Below, one piece after another: positions 1 to 9,404 of a DNA stretch of 64,000 bases (its first letter is position 1; each line of letters opens with the position of its first letter). The notes under the pieces were generated by a model. It had not been told where the DNA came from, did no database searches, and worked only from the letters and a program-made list of their open reading frames with translations. The stretch is from Areca catechu (Eukaryota > Streptophyta > Magnoliopsida > Arecales > Arecaceae), in assembly GCA_021397845.1 (NCBI GenBank), contig CM038053.1:149814041-149878040 (forward strand), written 5' to 3'. The translations under genes and the position numbers were made by a program.

Positions 1-581
1 CTGTATGTTGGCAAACTGGCGGGAGAGCTCCGCCAGCTTGCACTCTTGCTCTTCTAGGCACCTCTCAGCCAGGCACCGGATGGCCTCGTCAGTGGAACCT
101 TTCACTGAGGCCGCTGGAGAAGGAGTTGATAGCTAGGGTTGGTCACGACGGGGGGCCTTGCCTCGACGGTGATTGCCGTGCTTGATGACAGCATCGTCGT
201 TCACCGAGGATCGGCTCTCCCGGTCCGCCGACCCGGAGTGATTTCTCGTTGCGAGGGTCTAGTGACTCCTGCGGGGGTTGGTTGTGACCCGTGAATGGGA
301 TGGCCTACCTTGGATGGAGTGCAGGCTTATGCTGGGGCCCACGGTTTGGGCTGTGGAGGTCCGTGGTTGAGGTTGAGTGACAAGGGAGCGCTGTTGATGC
401 TGCAATTGCCTCACGGCCATGGTTAGCGCCTGTATCTGTTGGACAAGTGAGGCATACTGGACGTCTACCGAGGGCAGTTGAGGAGGAGCGGAAGCTCCCT
501 CTCTGAGCTATGTGGGCCCAGGGGAGAGGGGGCGTCGCCCACTCGGCTGGTGGAAACTTCTCTCCCGCGAGTCACCACCAT
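1..581 (-). pseudogene. Tat-type Ty3/gypsy gag, N-terminal fragment
   Basis: Read on the minus strand from an ATG at 581, this matches the N-terminal part of the gag at 24336-25551: a start of the form MVxTRxR, then a Q-rich stretch (LVQQIQALT), a proline/arginine-rich basic linker, and a block with AEL-SRQFAN near the window edge. At least two stop codons interrupt it (in the first 30 residues and in the linker), so it is dead. It runs off the left edge, so its length is unknown. In the family this is the capsid precursor of a gypsy retrotransposon. The high GC content matches Tat-3 and differs from the AT-rich copia elements elsewhere. Confidence 0.65.
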
Positions 582-654
582 GCTTCAAGTAGAGCTGTCA
601 AGCTCGTGGGGGGGCTTGTACATGGATTTTTCTCCTCTACCTAGCATGCCAATC

Positions 655-2384
655 TGTTGCCGACCTTACCATCATGGCTTGCAGCTATGAAGTGGCACTG
701 GATGTCAACCCCTTTACTCCAGAATCCTGGTGCTCCCGGACCTGCAAAATAATGTTAGAGATCCGGGCCGGGGATCCCGATGAGGGCACTCCGATGATCA
801 AGTTAGTGGAAGGCAAAGTGGAACATATTTCCTAAGGTGGATTCCACTCTGATCTCCGTACTTAGAGGAGTTTTCAATAGAAAATTGAGTAGGAGAAAAT
901 GAGAGAGGGACGGTGCTTGAGCTGCGGCAATGATGCTCACGAGACTCACTCCAGGAGTCCTCTGGGAGCCTCCTATCTTCAAGTCACTCGTCTCGATGCT
1001 TCGTGTGTTTGCCCTCTTTTGATTGCTTACCTTCCTTCTCGCCCGTTGGTGCCTTTTAGATCATCGATCACTCCAGTGCCTCGATTTTTACCCTCTACGG
1101 GGGCTTAGGGATCAACGATATCCGTTGGCCGCTCTCCCCAAGTCACTTTCTCTTACAGTTAGGAGTTAAGTTGCGATCTTGTCTTGCCCGACGTGTTATT
1201 ACGGAGGGGGGAATTAGGCGGTACCTCGATCTGGGCGCAGCCACCCTCGAATATGCAACCTTCTCCTTCGGGGAGTTTCAGGTGGTCGACAGCAGGATCT
1301 GATACCTTGATTGGGATGCCCTCCTAAATTGGTGCAAACAAGGTTACGCGCACCACTACAGATCTGGGGACATCGTACTGGACATGCCGTACTGCGTGCA
1401 CCTGCTTCGACGGTGGTCTTGGAGCTGGTGCCCTCGTTCTTCTCGATGCTTCGAAGGAGAGGTTTCAACTTTGATCGAGGTGAGCTCGACCCTTGGGGAG
1501 CCACCTGGCAAAGGAGCGGAGGAGGGCTCGACTCTGGCCGAGGTGGGCTCGACCCATAGGGAGCCACCTGGTGAAGGAGCGGAGGAGGGCTCGACTCCGG
1601 CCAAGATGGGCTCGACCCTTGAGGAGCCACCTGATGAAGGAGCAGAGGTAGGCTTGACTCCAACCGAGGTGGGCTCGATCCTTGGGAGCCACTTGGTGAA
1701 GGAGCGGAGGAGGGCTCGACTCCGATCGAGGTAGGCTCAACCTTTGGGGAGCCACCTGGCGAAGGAGCGAGGCAGGCTCGACTTTGGCCGAGGTGGGCTC
1801 AACCCTTATGGAGCCACCTGGCGAATGAGCAGAGGCAGGCTCGACTCCGACCGAGGTGAGCTTGACCCTTGGGGATCCACCTAGCGAAGGAGTGGAGGAG
1901 GGCTCGACTCTGACCGAGATGGGCTCGACCATTAGGGAGCCACCTGGCGAAGGAGCAGAGGCAGGCTCGACTCTAGCCAAGGTGGGCTCGACCCTTGGGG
2001 AGCCACCTGGTGAAGGAGCAGAGGCAGGCTCGACCCTTGGGGAGCCACCTGGAGAAGGAGCAGAGGCAGGCTCGACCCTTGGGGAGCCACCTAACAAAGG
2101 AGCAGATGCAAGCTCAACTCCGACCGAGGTGAGCTCGACCCTTGGGAGCCACCTGGCAAAGGAGCAGAGGCAGGCTCGACTTCGGCCGAGGTGGGATCGA
2201 CCCTTGGGGCCCACCTGGCGAAAGAGCAGAGGTGCTAAGCTCGGGCTAAGGTGGGCACGACCGTTGGTGAGGCCACTTGGTGGGGGAGCTCAAAAAAAAA
2301 CTTAATGCGGCGCTTTCTGCCTGTTTGGCTGCCAGCTGGATCCGAGGTGTACTCCACATCAGCGGTCTTGCCATATCAGCGACA
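655..2384 (-). mobile_element. Tat-1 LTR (5' LTR of the element whose gag is at 1-581)
   Basis: It begins TGTTGCCG just outside the gag leader, like the LTR at 25580, and shares with it a block near 755-810 reading gatccgg..ccggggat..ggcactc..tgat..caagt. The proposed outer end is ...GCGACA near 2384, next to a conserved motif (ccacatcag) also found near the ends of Tat-2 and Tat-3. The inner edge is supported by alignment with Tat-3; the outer edge is inferred. A 63-bp minisatellite fills almost half of it. Confidence 0.5.
1480..2275. repeat. 63-bp GC-rich minisatellite inside the Tat-1 LTR
   Basis: About 12-13 imperfect tandem units of 62-63 bp. Landmarks gggctcgac occur at 1545, 1608 and 1671, and the next related start is at 1733. 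Each unit contains two ctcgac boxes and the core agccacctgg. As 63 is a multiple of three, long open frames appear on both strands; these are repeat artefacts. Some units are shortened (around 2010-2100). Confidence 0.85.
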
Positions 2385-2870
2385 ATGATGGAGATGATGA
2401 TCATGATGATCAGTTTGGTGGTGTCAGTGCAGTTCCAGCTAATTCCATTCCCGCTCTTACAGTTGATCCTTCTGCAGATCCTTCTCCAGCAGCAGATGAT
2501 GTTGAGTACACTGATGTACATGGTGAGACTGTTGTTGTTGGTGATGATACAATTGTTGAGTCTGACAGTGGTGGTGATGGTGGAGACTTCCTGGTTGTCA
2601 GCAGGGAGGCTTAGACACCTGCTATAGTTGATCACAGTTCAGATACCCCCACTTAGGTTCAGCCAAATGCTTCTTCAGCGTATCAGACTCCTTCCGAGAC
2701 TTTCACTCGTGCCAAATCCAGGACTGCTAGGGTCATACCTAGATCACGACCCTCTTTTAGGACTAGAAGCCTTACCCATAAGACTCTTAGATCCTTTGCT
2801 ACTAGGATCATGCACCGATCTTTTTTGAGCTTCCGTCTGATGGAGAGTAGCTTCATAGACTCTTAGTTTG
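2385..2870 (+). pseudogene. SIRE-3: remnant of the extra 3' ORF, acidic/proline-rich tail
   Basis: A plus-strand frame from about 2385 reads as an acidic, Asp/Gly-rich segment (GDDDHDDQFGG), then an Ala/Pro-rich stretch and a basic Ser/Arg-rich end. It has in-frame stops around 2610 and 2654. It sits between a Tat LTR and the SIRE 3' untranslated region, where SIRE/Maximus elements carry an additional ORF, and its acidic character fits the tails of the other SIRE 3' ORFs in the window. There is no recognisable domain. The assignment rests mainly on position; everything upstream (gag-pol) is missing. Confidence 0.4.
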
Positions 2871-3439
2871 CATGTACTTTTCTTTAGTATGGTTATATTT
2901 CAGATTTTATCTATGTATGTTCCAATTTCTGTATGTTTCAGCTTATGTATCTTTTCAGTTTATGAATGTTTTAGCTCATATTGTACTGAAAGCATTAATA
3001 TATGAAAGCTCAATTTGATATATGAAAGTTTATGTTATTTCTTTGCTCACTCCTTTCTTTGTGTACCTTTAAACACCTTCAGGAGGAGCAATCCCTTTTA
3101 TACTTAATGATGACAAAAAGGGGGAGTAAGAAAGATATAAAGAAAGATATATTGGTTATAAGCAAGATCTTATTCAAATTTTGTCAAAGCATTCTTAGAT
3201 TACTTAAGATAGGGGGAGATCTTGAATTCTCTTACCTTGAAACTTTTAGAAACATTACTCTATGAACTAAAAATCTGATTCATTTTTACTAAAATAAGTG
3301 TATGAACCTTGTTTGTTGATAAATATGAAGATACTTCGATAAATTCATACTTTTCAAAACTCTTGATACCATACTAGTTAAATTTTGAAATTTATTTGCT
3401 TATATACTCAAGGTTTTGTCATCATCAAAAGGAAGAGAT
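2871..3439 (+). other. SIRE-3 3' untranslated region and polypurine tract
   Basis: AT-rich non-coding DNA. It contains gatgacaaaaagggggag near 3107-3126, a second purine run (ataggggga) near 3208, and tcatcaaaaggaagagat directly before the LTR at 3440. A purine-rich block after tcatcatcaaaa is the typical plus-strand primer region of SIRE elements and matches, in inverse orientation, the blocks at 26863, 29453 and 37313. Confidence 0.65.
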
Positions 3440-3712
3440 TGTGGCTTTGGCTCCTTAATTTTGATGAATAACAAAATACTGAGTATATGTTTGGACTAAC
3501 GTTTCAATTGGAGTATGAATTTCAGGTCTTAGGTATATCAATTTCTTCAACAAAAAGGTATCAAGTTTACTATTTTAGAGCAAGAGGTTTCTCTTGTTTG
3601 ATTGAGCTTTCACCTTGGAACATTGTCAAAACAACCTCTTTGGCCTTTATGAAAACCATTAAAGGATTAAATTCAAGTTTAGCACGTTTTTTTAATGGCA
3701 CAGAATCAAGTG

Positions 3713-3960
3713 TCGACTCACAAGATCAACTCATGATCAACTCATGAAAAAACTTCAGAAGACCGGCATGCAAAGTTTCAGTGGCACGCCCAAGTGTCGA
3801 CTCATGAGGTTGACTCACACTTCAAGTGTTGACTCATGAGATTGACTTATCGCCTAAGAAAAACTCTGGAGCAGAACTTCAAGATTTCTGGATTCTATAT
3901 CAAGTGTCGACTCACGAGGTTAACTCACGCATCAAGTATCGACTCATGAGGTCAACTCAA
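3713..3960 (+). repeat. Cluster of gtcgactcatgag-type repeats in the SIRE-3 LTR
   Basis: Repeated caagtgtcgactca and gaggttgactcac boxes (about eight, several degenerate to gttgact or gatcaact). They share the GTCGAC core with the palindromic arrays in SIRE-2 and the Angela elements but have drifted to a different flank (tcatgag). Confidence 0.7.
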
Positions 3961-4389
3961 GGTCTAATGGCTAGTTTTCATAATTTCAAATTTATCTCCA
4001 AATAGCTTTTAATGGCTAGTTTTTCAATCCCAACGGTCTTCAACGGTCTTTTTAGTGGATTTGAGACATTTAACACTCACCAAACCTTATAAAGTCAATA
4101 AGGAAGAGTGAAATCATATGAGACAAACTCCAATCATTTGAAAAGATAAGAAGAGTGTGTTTAAAGAGATTATCTTGCAAAAAGCCTTCCATATTTGAGT
4201 TGTTAAGGTTTCTAATGCTTGGCTATAATTGTGCATTCAAGAGATTCCAAGGAGAAGTCAACTCAAGCAATCAAGAGAGTTTCAACGACCTTTATTTCAG
4301 CTCATTCTAGGAGCTTTTATTGTGCTCTTTTATTACATTCATGTTCTCATTTTTGTTGATCTAGGTTTTAAAGATTTTGAAACTAGATT

Positions 4390-4600
4390 GTAAAGGTTGT
4401 TGTAAGCCAAAGAGATAAAACCAACTAGGGTTTAACTTGTGAGCTCAAAGACAAAAACAAGTTATAAATGTTGTTGGTGAGCCAAAAGGATAAAACCAAC
4501 TAGGGCTTGACTTGTGAGCTCAAAGATAAAACAAGTTGTAAAGGTTGTTGGCGAGTTTAGTTGATAAAACCAACTTAGGTTTTGACTTGTAAGCCTTGGA
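4390..4600 (+). repeat. 74-bp tandem repeat in the SIRE-3 LTR
   Basis: Three units; gttgttg landmarks occur at about 4395, 4469 and 4543. Each unit contains aaccaacta..tt.acttgtgag. Related but shorter (about 36-bp) units reading ggctaaccaagaacctaa lie in the SIRE-2 LTRs at 36060-36270 and 55500-55720. Confidence 0.75.
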
Positions 4601-4888
4601 AAATAAGTCAGCTATAATCTTGAAGAGATTATAATGAAATACCCAAGGAAAAGTTGGAAAGTGGATGTAGATTCTTGGAGTGCACCAAACCACTATAAAT
4701 CTATGTTTTTGTGTTGCTTTCTTTATTACTTGCTCTTCAATACTTGTATCTAATTTGTTGTTATCCGTTGTATATCTCTTAGAGCTAAATCACTTTATTT
4801 CACAAACACTTCAAGACCAGCATATAATTGTTTAAAATTTTAAAAGATCCAATTCACCTCCCCTCTTGGGCTCTATTTCTGGGCAACA

Positions 4889-5235
4889 GGGTTGTTTTTA
4901 TCTTAATGAATGTTCAAACTTGAATTATGATATTTATTTACTGTAATAATAAGCTTCCACATTGTACTACACATAATTAAATTGAGCTATCATACAATTA
5001 ATTTAGCATGTAATTAAATTATTATTGCATAGTTAATTTAGTTCTACACATAATTAATTAAACATAGCATATAGTTGAATTACCACTACATATAATTAAA
5101 TTGAGCCAGTTCATAGTTAATTTAACACTACACATAGTTAATTTAATAGTATATAGTTAAATTGAGCTTGCACATAATTAACTAAATGTAGCACACAGTT
5201 CTTTAATAGTACACAGTTAAATTGAGCATGCACAT
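4889..5235. other. AT-rich filler with degenerate acataattaa/agttaatt repeats
   Basis: No coding potential. Short units such as cacataattaa, tagttaattta and ttaaattgagc recur irregularly through the segment. It lies directly between the end of the SIRE-3 LTR and the start of a Tat-like LTR. Origin unknown. Confidence 0.5.
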
Positions 5236-7080
5236 TATTGCCACCAAGATCGCTATGGCCTGTAGCTCCGGCGCGTCGCTGATGTGTTGGGCTCCTGTGG
5301 GGATGCCCGTCCCTCTCCTTGCCAGTCGACTTCTTGATTCGATTATCCTATAAAAAGAGAAGACCCGCCAGGGATTCCGATGGGGACACTCCGATGATCA
5401 AGTCAAACAGGGACGATCAAGAAAAATAGATCCTCTATGGTGGAGAGCTTGGGACTCTCCGCATAGAGGGTGAAAGAAAAGAGTTTAGGTGTGAAGACAA
5501 GGTGGAGATGGAATCAGGGAGCTTGAAAGTTCTCTTGGCTAGTTTCTTACCCGTTTGCTCCCTGTTCTTGCTTGCTTATCGATTGCCTTTCTTTTATTCT
5601 CTATCTCTAATCTTATGTATGTGGGGTAGCCCAGACCAGTTCTAGGGCTTTATCTAGGTGTTCCTTTGGTGGTACGACTCCCTGTGGAGTAGCGGGCATC
5701 ATGCTGCTGAGCCCTAGCCACGATGGAATGTTTCCATCCCTAGAGGGTCCGTGCGAGCATCGCAGAGCTCTGGGGCCTTCATGGAACACTCCTCTTGGGG
5801 AGGCTCAGGTATCGTGTCACGAGGTTTGAAGCCCTCGATTGCATGATCATCAACGTAGTGACAGGTTATGAGGCCTGGAGCCTGGTGGAATGTACGTCGC
5901 TCAGGATATGGAGTGGCATGTTGCAAAGTTTGAATTTATGATAAGATGTGCACCACCTCCCAAAGGTTGTAGGCGATCGAGCTCCTTCTTACCATGGTTT
6001 GAATTATTGTTGGTCCTTCTTTCTCTCTCCATTAGCAGGAATATCGGTCCTCCACGAGGCAAGGGGGCCTTGTCACTGGAAGCATGAGCTCGACCCCGAC
6101 TAGGAGTTGGGCTCAGATGGGGGGCTCACCCTATGAGCACGACCCCAATTGGGAGCTAACCTCGGTAGGAGGGCCACCTTGGTAGCATAAGCACAACCCC
6201 GACCGAGAGCTGGCCTCAACAAGGGGCTCGCCCTATGAGTACGACCTCGACTAGGTGCTGACCTCGGCAGGAGGGCTCACCTTGGCATCATGAGCACGAC
6301 CCCGACCGGGAGCTGACTTAGATGGGGGGCTCATCCCTATAAGCATGACCCTAATTGGAAGCTGACTTCGATAGGAGGGCTCACCTTGGCAGCATGAGGA
6401 TGTCTCGACCGGGAGCTGGCCTCAAATGGGGGGCTCACCTTATGAGAACGACCCCGGCTAGGAGCTGACCTCGGCAGGAGGGCTCGCCTTGGCAGCATGA
6501 GTATGACCCCAACCGGGAGCTAGCCTCAGATGGGGGGCTCGCCCTATGAGCACGACCCCAACTAGGAGCTGACCTCGATAGGAGGGCTCACCTTGGCAGC
6601 ATGATCATAACCCTGACCAAGAGCTGGCCTCAGACAGCGGGCTTATCCTATGAGCATGACCCCAGCTGGGAATTGACCTTGGCAGGAGGGCTCGCCTTAG
6701 CAGCATGAGCACAACCCCTACCAGGAGCTGGCCTCAAATGAGGGGCTCGCCCTATGAGCACAACCCCGACTAGGAGGGCTTGCCTTGGCAGCATGAGCAC
6801 GACCCTGACCGGGAGCTGGCCTCAGACGGAGGGCTCGCCCTATGAGCACGATCCTAGCTGGGAGCTGACCTCAGTAGGAGGGCTCACCTTGGTAGCATAA
6901 GCACGACCCCGATCGGGAGCTGGCCTCATATGGGGGGCTCGTTCTATGAGCATGACCCTGACTGGGAGCTAACCTTGGCAGGAAGGCTCGCCTTGGCTCC
7001 TTGTTTGGCCACCATGTCTAGGTAGTGAGTCTCTTGCCAGCACGATCACCAACAGGGGCTCCACGTTAGTGGATGTGCCA
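5236..7080 (-). mobile_element. Tat-2 LTR, isolated (solo or truncated)
   Basis: The left end (attgccaccaagatcg) and the block around 5360-5440 (ggattccgatggggacactc..gatgatcaagtca..acgatcaag) align with the LTRs at 655 and 25580, so orientation is taken from Tat-3. No gag lies on its left; the flank is AT-rich filler. The right end is set near the conserved tgccacatcag (7076) and is approximate. It could be a solo LTR, but I could not recognise a target duplication. Confidence 0.45.
6076..7010. repeat. 104-bp GC-rich minisatellite inside the Tat-2 LTR
   Basis: About nine units. The landmark ttgg.agcat occurs at 6179, 6282, 6386, 6489, 6593, 6697, 6784 and 6889, and a last ttgg at 6993, so steps are 103-105 except one shortened step of 87. 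Each unit is two diverged half-units of about 52 bp built on gagcacgaccccgac and gggggctcgcc. Confidence 0.88.
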
Positions 7081-7514
7081 CATCAGATGCCCCCCACTCC
7101 CAAGCCTGGAGAACGAAGTGGTGCTCGGGATGATGGGAGTAGTGATCATGATGACATAAAGGGGCATGCCTCCTGCACCATTAATATCTTGAGCGCCTGC
7201 GCCCCGAAGATCATGCTTTCATTGTGTTTGGTTTTTCGACGAGGAGATCATAAATGCTTCATTCGGATCGAGGTGACTGCTCTTGCTCCAAAGCATTAGG
7301 ACTATCTGATGATGGTACGTGGTGGCCCCTAGTTGGCCAGGGAGTCGAGGAGGCACATGCCTTTAATTGGCATGGGGCGACAATGGGCGGCAGGCTTTAT
7401 TGCAAGGACATGCCCCCTTACCTTTTTAAAGGATCTTTGAGCGTGAGTGACTAAGCTTCCGTAGAGTCTTTTCCTTCTTCTCTAATCCCCCTCCCGTTCT
7501 AGAGTTTAGAGTTC
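7081..7514 (+). other. Non-coding upstream segment with TATA-like box
   Basis: No credible coding frame. A ctttttaaagg at about 7422-7432 could serve as a TATA-like box 90 bp upstream of the ORF at 7515, and the preceding gggcgacaatgggcgg is GC-rich. This may be the LTR or leader of the element carrying the coiled-coil ORF; that is inference. Confidence 0.3.
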
Positions 7515-8180
7515 TTGATAGATCAGGCTCTTCCTCTCATGTCTTTCTCCTTCAACCCCTCTCCCTCGGCTTGTGCTGAGGGAGGGATTCTAGTAGACTT
7601 TAGGTTCTCGGCCTATGAACTGGAGGGCCAAGTAAAGGCTCTTCAGGAGCAATCAACTAGTGCTAAGGTGAGGGTGTCTAGCCTAGAGAAGAAATCCACT
7701 GAGCTCAAAGCCATCCTCAAAGAGAAGAAGGGGGAAAGCCCTCGGAGGATGGAGAAGGTGGCTACCTCTATGGCGGAAGTGGCCCACCCGTAGGCCTTCT
7801 AGGTGCAATCGGATGTGCAACTGAATGAGAAAGTGGCCAAGGTCATGGTCGCTATGGAGAAGGCCACGGTGGTCATGGCACCGATGGAGGTGGCCTGACA
7901 CAAAGCTACTGAAGCCACCTCTAGGTTCATAAGATCGATGATCTTCAAGAATGAGGTGGCCGATGCATTGTTGGACTCCTTACTTCAGGGATCTAGAAAG
8001 TTCTGGAGGAAGGGCACCTCTCGGATAGAAGGGACTGGAATGCCCCCATCTGGTCCTGGGGGTAGAGTCCAGAGCTGGAGCCCTGAGCCAAAGCCGCCTG
8101 GGATGCCCCCCGGCAAGCATTGTGCCAGTATTGAGAGGACATGCCCTTTGGTCAGGCGAGGAGTGGCTAGGGAGGCCTGA
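7515..8180 (+). pseudogene. Coiled-coil ORF remnant, possibly of a plant gypsy-type transposon protein
   Basis: The first open part (7515-7793) encodes about 90 residues, with a heptad-rich coiled coil from about residue 33 (ELEGQVKALQEQ, then SSLEKKSTELKAILKEKK). In-frame stops at about 7793, 7802 and 7899 separate it from a continuation in the same frame that includes FKNEVADALLDSL and a Pro/Gly-rich tail. The composition resembles the C-terminal coiled-coil half of plant 'putative gypsy type transposon' proteins. No catalytic motif is seen. It could instead be a captured host fragment. Confidence 0.35.
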
Positions 8181-8599
8181 GCATGTTTCCTTTTCATTTT
8201 TTAACTTGAAATTTTGGGAGTTCTCCCGGCCTGTCGGGAGCCTTCATAGGATGTAAGAGAAGACTTAGCAATGAAAGCATCTTTTTCTTCATGACTGCTA
8301 TTCTTCTCTTCTCTCTTTTCTTTTCTTCTTTTTTTTTTTTTTTTGGAGTGCTTCCAGGACATTCTTTAAAATGTACAAGGGATTCATTTTTGTAATGAAA
8401 GCTGATTTGACCAACAAACTTAGTGTGGTCTTGCTTTCTTTTTCCTTTCAATTCCTATGTGGGAGCCTTTCCCAGGCCCTAGTGACTTTGAGCTAACTCT
8501 GTGGCCTTAGGATTAGTATGCAGGTTCCTGAGAATGCTTTGTTCTGTCTTTCCTTGGTCTTTAAATCATGCAAGCTTAGGTGCAAGATTCTGGATCTTC
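8181..8599 (+). other. 3'-untranslated-like segment with pyrimidine tract
   Basis: Follows the coiled-coil frame. It contains an inverted repeat tctcccggcctgtcgggag (8222-8240), a long T/C-rich run (8290-8345) and two ttgtaatgaaagc/agcaatgaaagc boxes, as in a transcript 3' end. No gene seen. Confidence 0.35.
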
Positions 8600-9404
8600 T
8601 TGCCCTGCCAAGCTATGAGTCAAGTGGCAGATGGTGGGATTTTAAGGATCTCCCAACTAACATCCCCAGACTGTTAGTGAGCTGACTGAGTGGTGGATTC
8701 TCTGAGTTTCTAAACTCTTCAGTTTGATCAGCAATGCTGTGAGTCAAGCTACCGATGGTGGGATTTCTGGAATCTCCCGGCTGACATCTCCGGATCATGA
8801 GCTAGGCGGCTGAGTGCGGGGCTTCTAAGTTTATGAAACTCTTCAGTTTAATCAGCCATGATGTGAGTCAAGTAGTAGATGGCGGGGCTTCTGGAGTCTC
8901 CTGACTGACATCTCTGAACTGCGAGCAAGGCGGTTGAGTGCTGGGCTTTGTAAGTTTCCTGGCTGAAGGTGCTGAATTGTGAGTCAAGCGGTAGATGCCG
9001 GGACTTCTGGAGTCTCCCAGCTGACATCTCCAGACTGTGAGTAATGTAGTTGAGTGCGGGGCTTCGTAAGTTTTCTGACTTGGAGGTGCCGAACTATGAG
9101 TCAAGCGATAGATGGTGGGACTTCTGGAGTCTCCCAACTGACATCTCCAGACTGTGAGTAAGGCAATTGAGTGCAGGACTTCGTAAGTTTCCCGGCTTAG
9201 AGGTGTCGAACTATGAGTCAAGCGACAGATGATGGGACTTCTAGAGTCTTTCGGCTAACATCTTTGGATTATGAGTAAGGCGGAGGGACTTCTTGATTTG
9301 CCAGGCTATGAGTCAAGAAGTAGATGGTGGGACTTCTAGGGTTTCCCAGCTGACATCTTTGGACTGTGAGCAAGGCGATTGAATGCGGGGCTTCATGAGT
9401 TTTC
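8600..9404. repeat. 117-bp tandem array, about 7 units
   Basis: The landmark gagtcaag follows tgtgagtc/tatgagtc at 8617, 8741, 8865, 8981, 9098, 9215 and 9310, so steps are 124, 124, 116, 117, 117 and a shortened 95. Each unit contains agatggtgggacttctgg, agtctccc.gctgacatctc and gagtgcggggcttcgtaag. The array ends exactly where the chromovirus H reverse transcriptase begins. A 117-codon open frame on the minus strand (8868-9221) is a product of the 117-bp (39-codon) period. Confidence 0.88.

Larger units (their letters stand above)
3440..4888 (+). mobile_element. SIRE-3 3' LTR
   Basis: The LTR starts TGTGGCTTTGG right after the polypurine tract and ends ...ctgggcaaca at 4888, giving TG...CA termini. 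The last 50 bases (ccaattcacctcccctcttggg) are the shared 3' LTR edge of SIRE elements and recur in inverse form at 35761 and 55210. It carries GTCGAC-type repeats (3713-3960) and a 74-bp tandem repeat (4390-4600). No matching 5' LTR is in the window. Confidence 0.75.

Noticed and set aside
1214..2305. Long open frames on both strands (up to 249 codons)
   Set aside because: They lie in a 63-bp minisatellite; a period divisible by three keeps frames open by chance and the peptides are mere repeats.
8868..9221. 117-codon minus-strand frame
   Set aside because: Artefact of the 117-bp tandem array (39 codons per unit).
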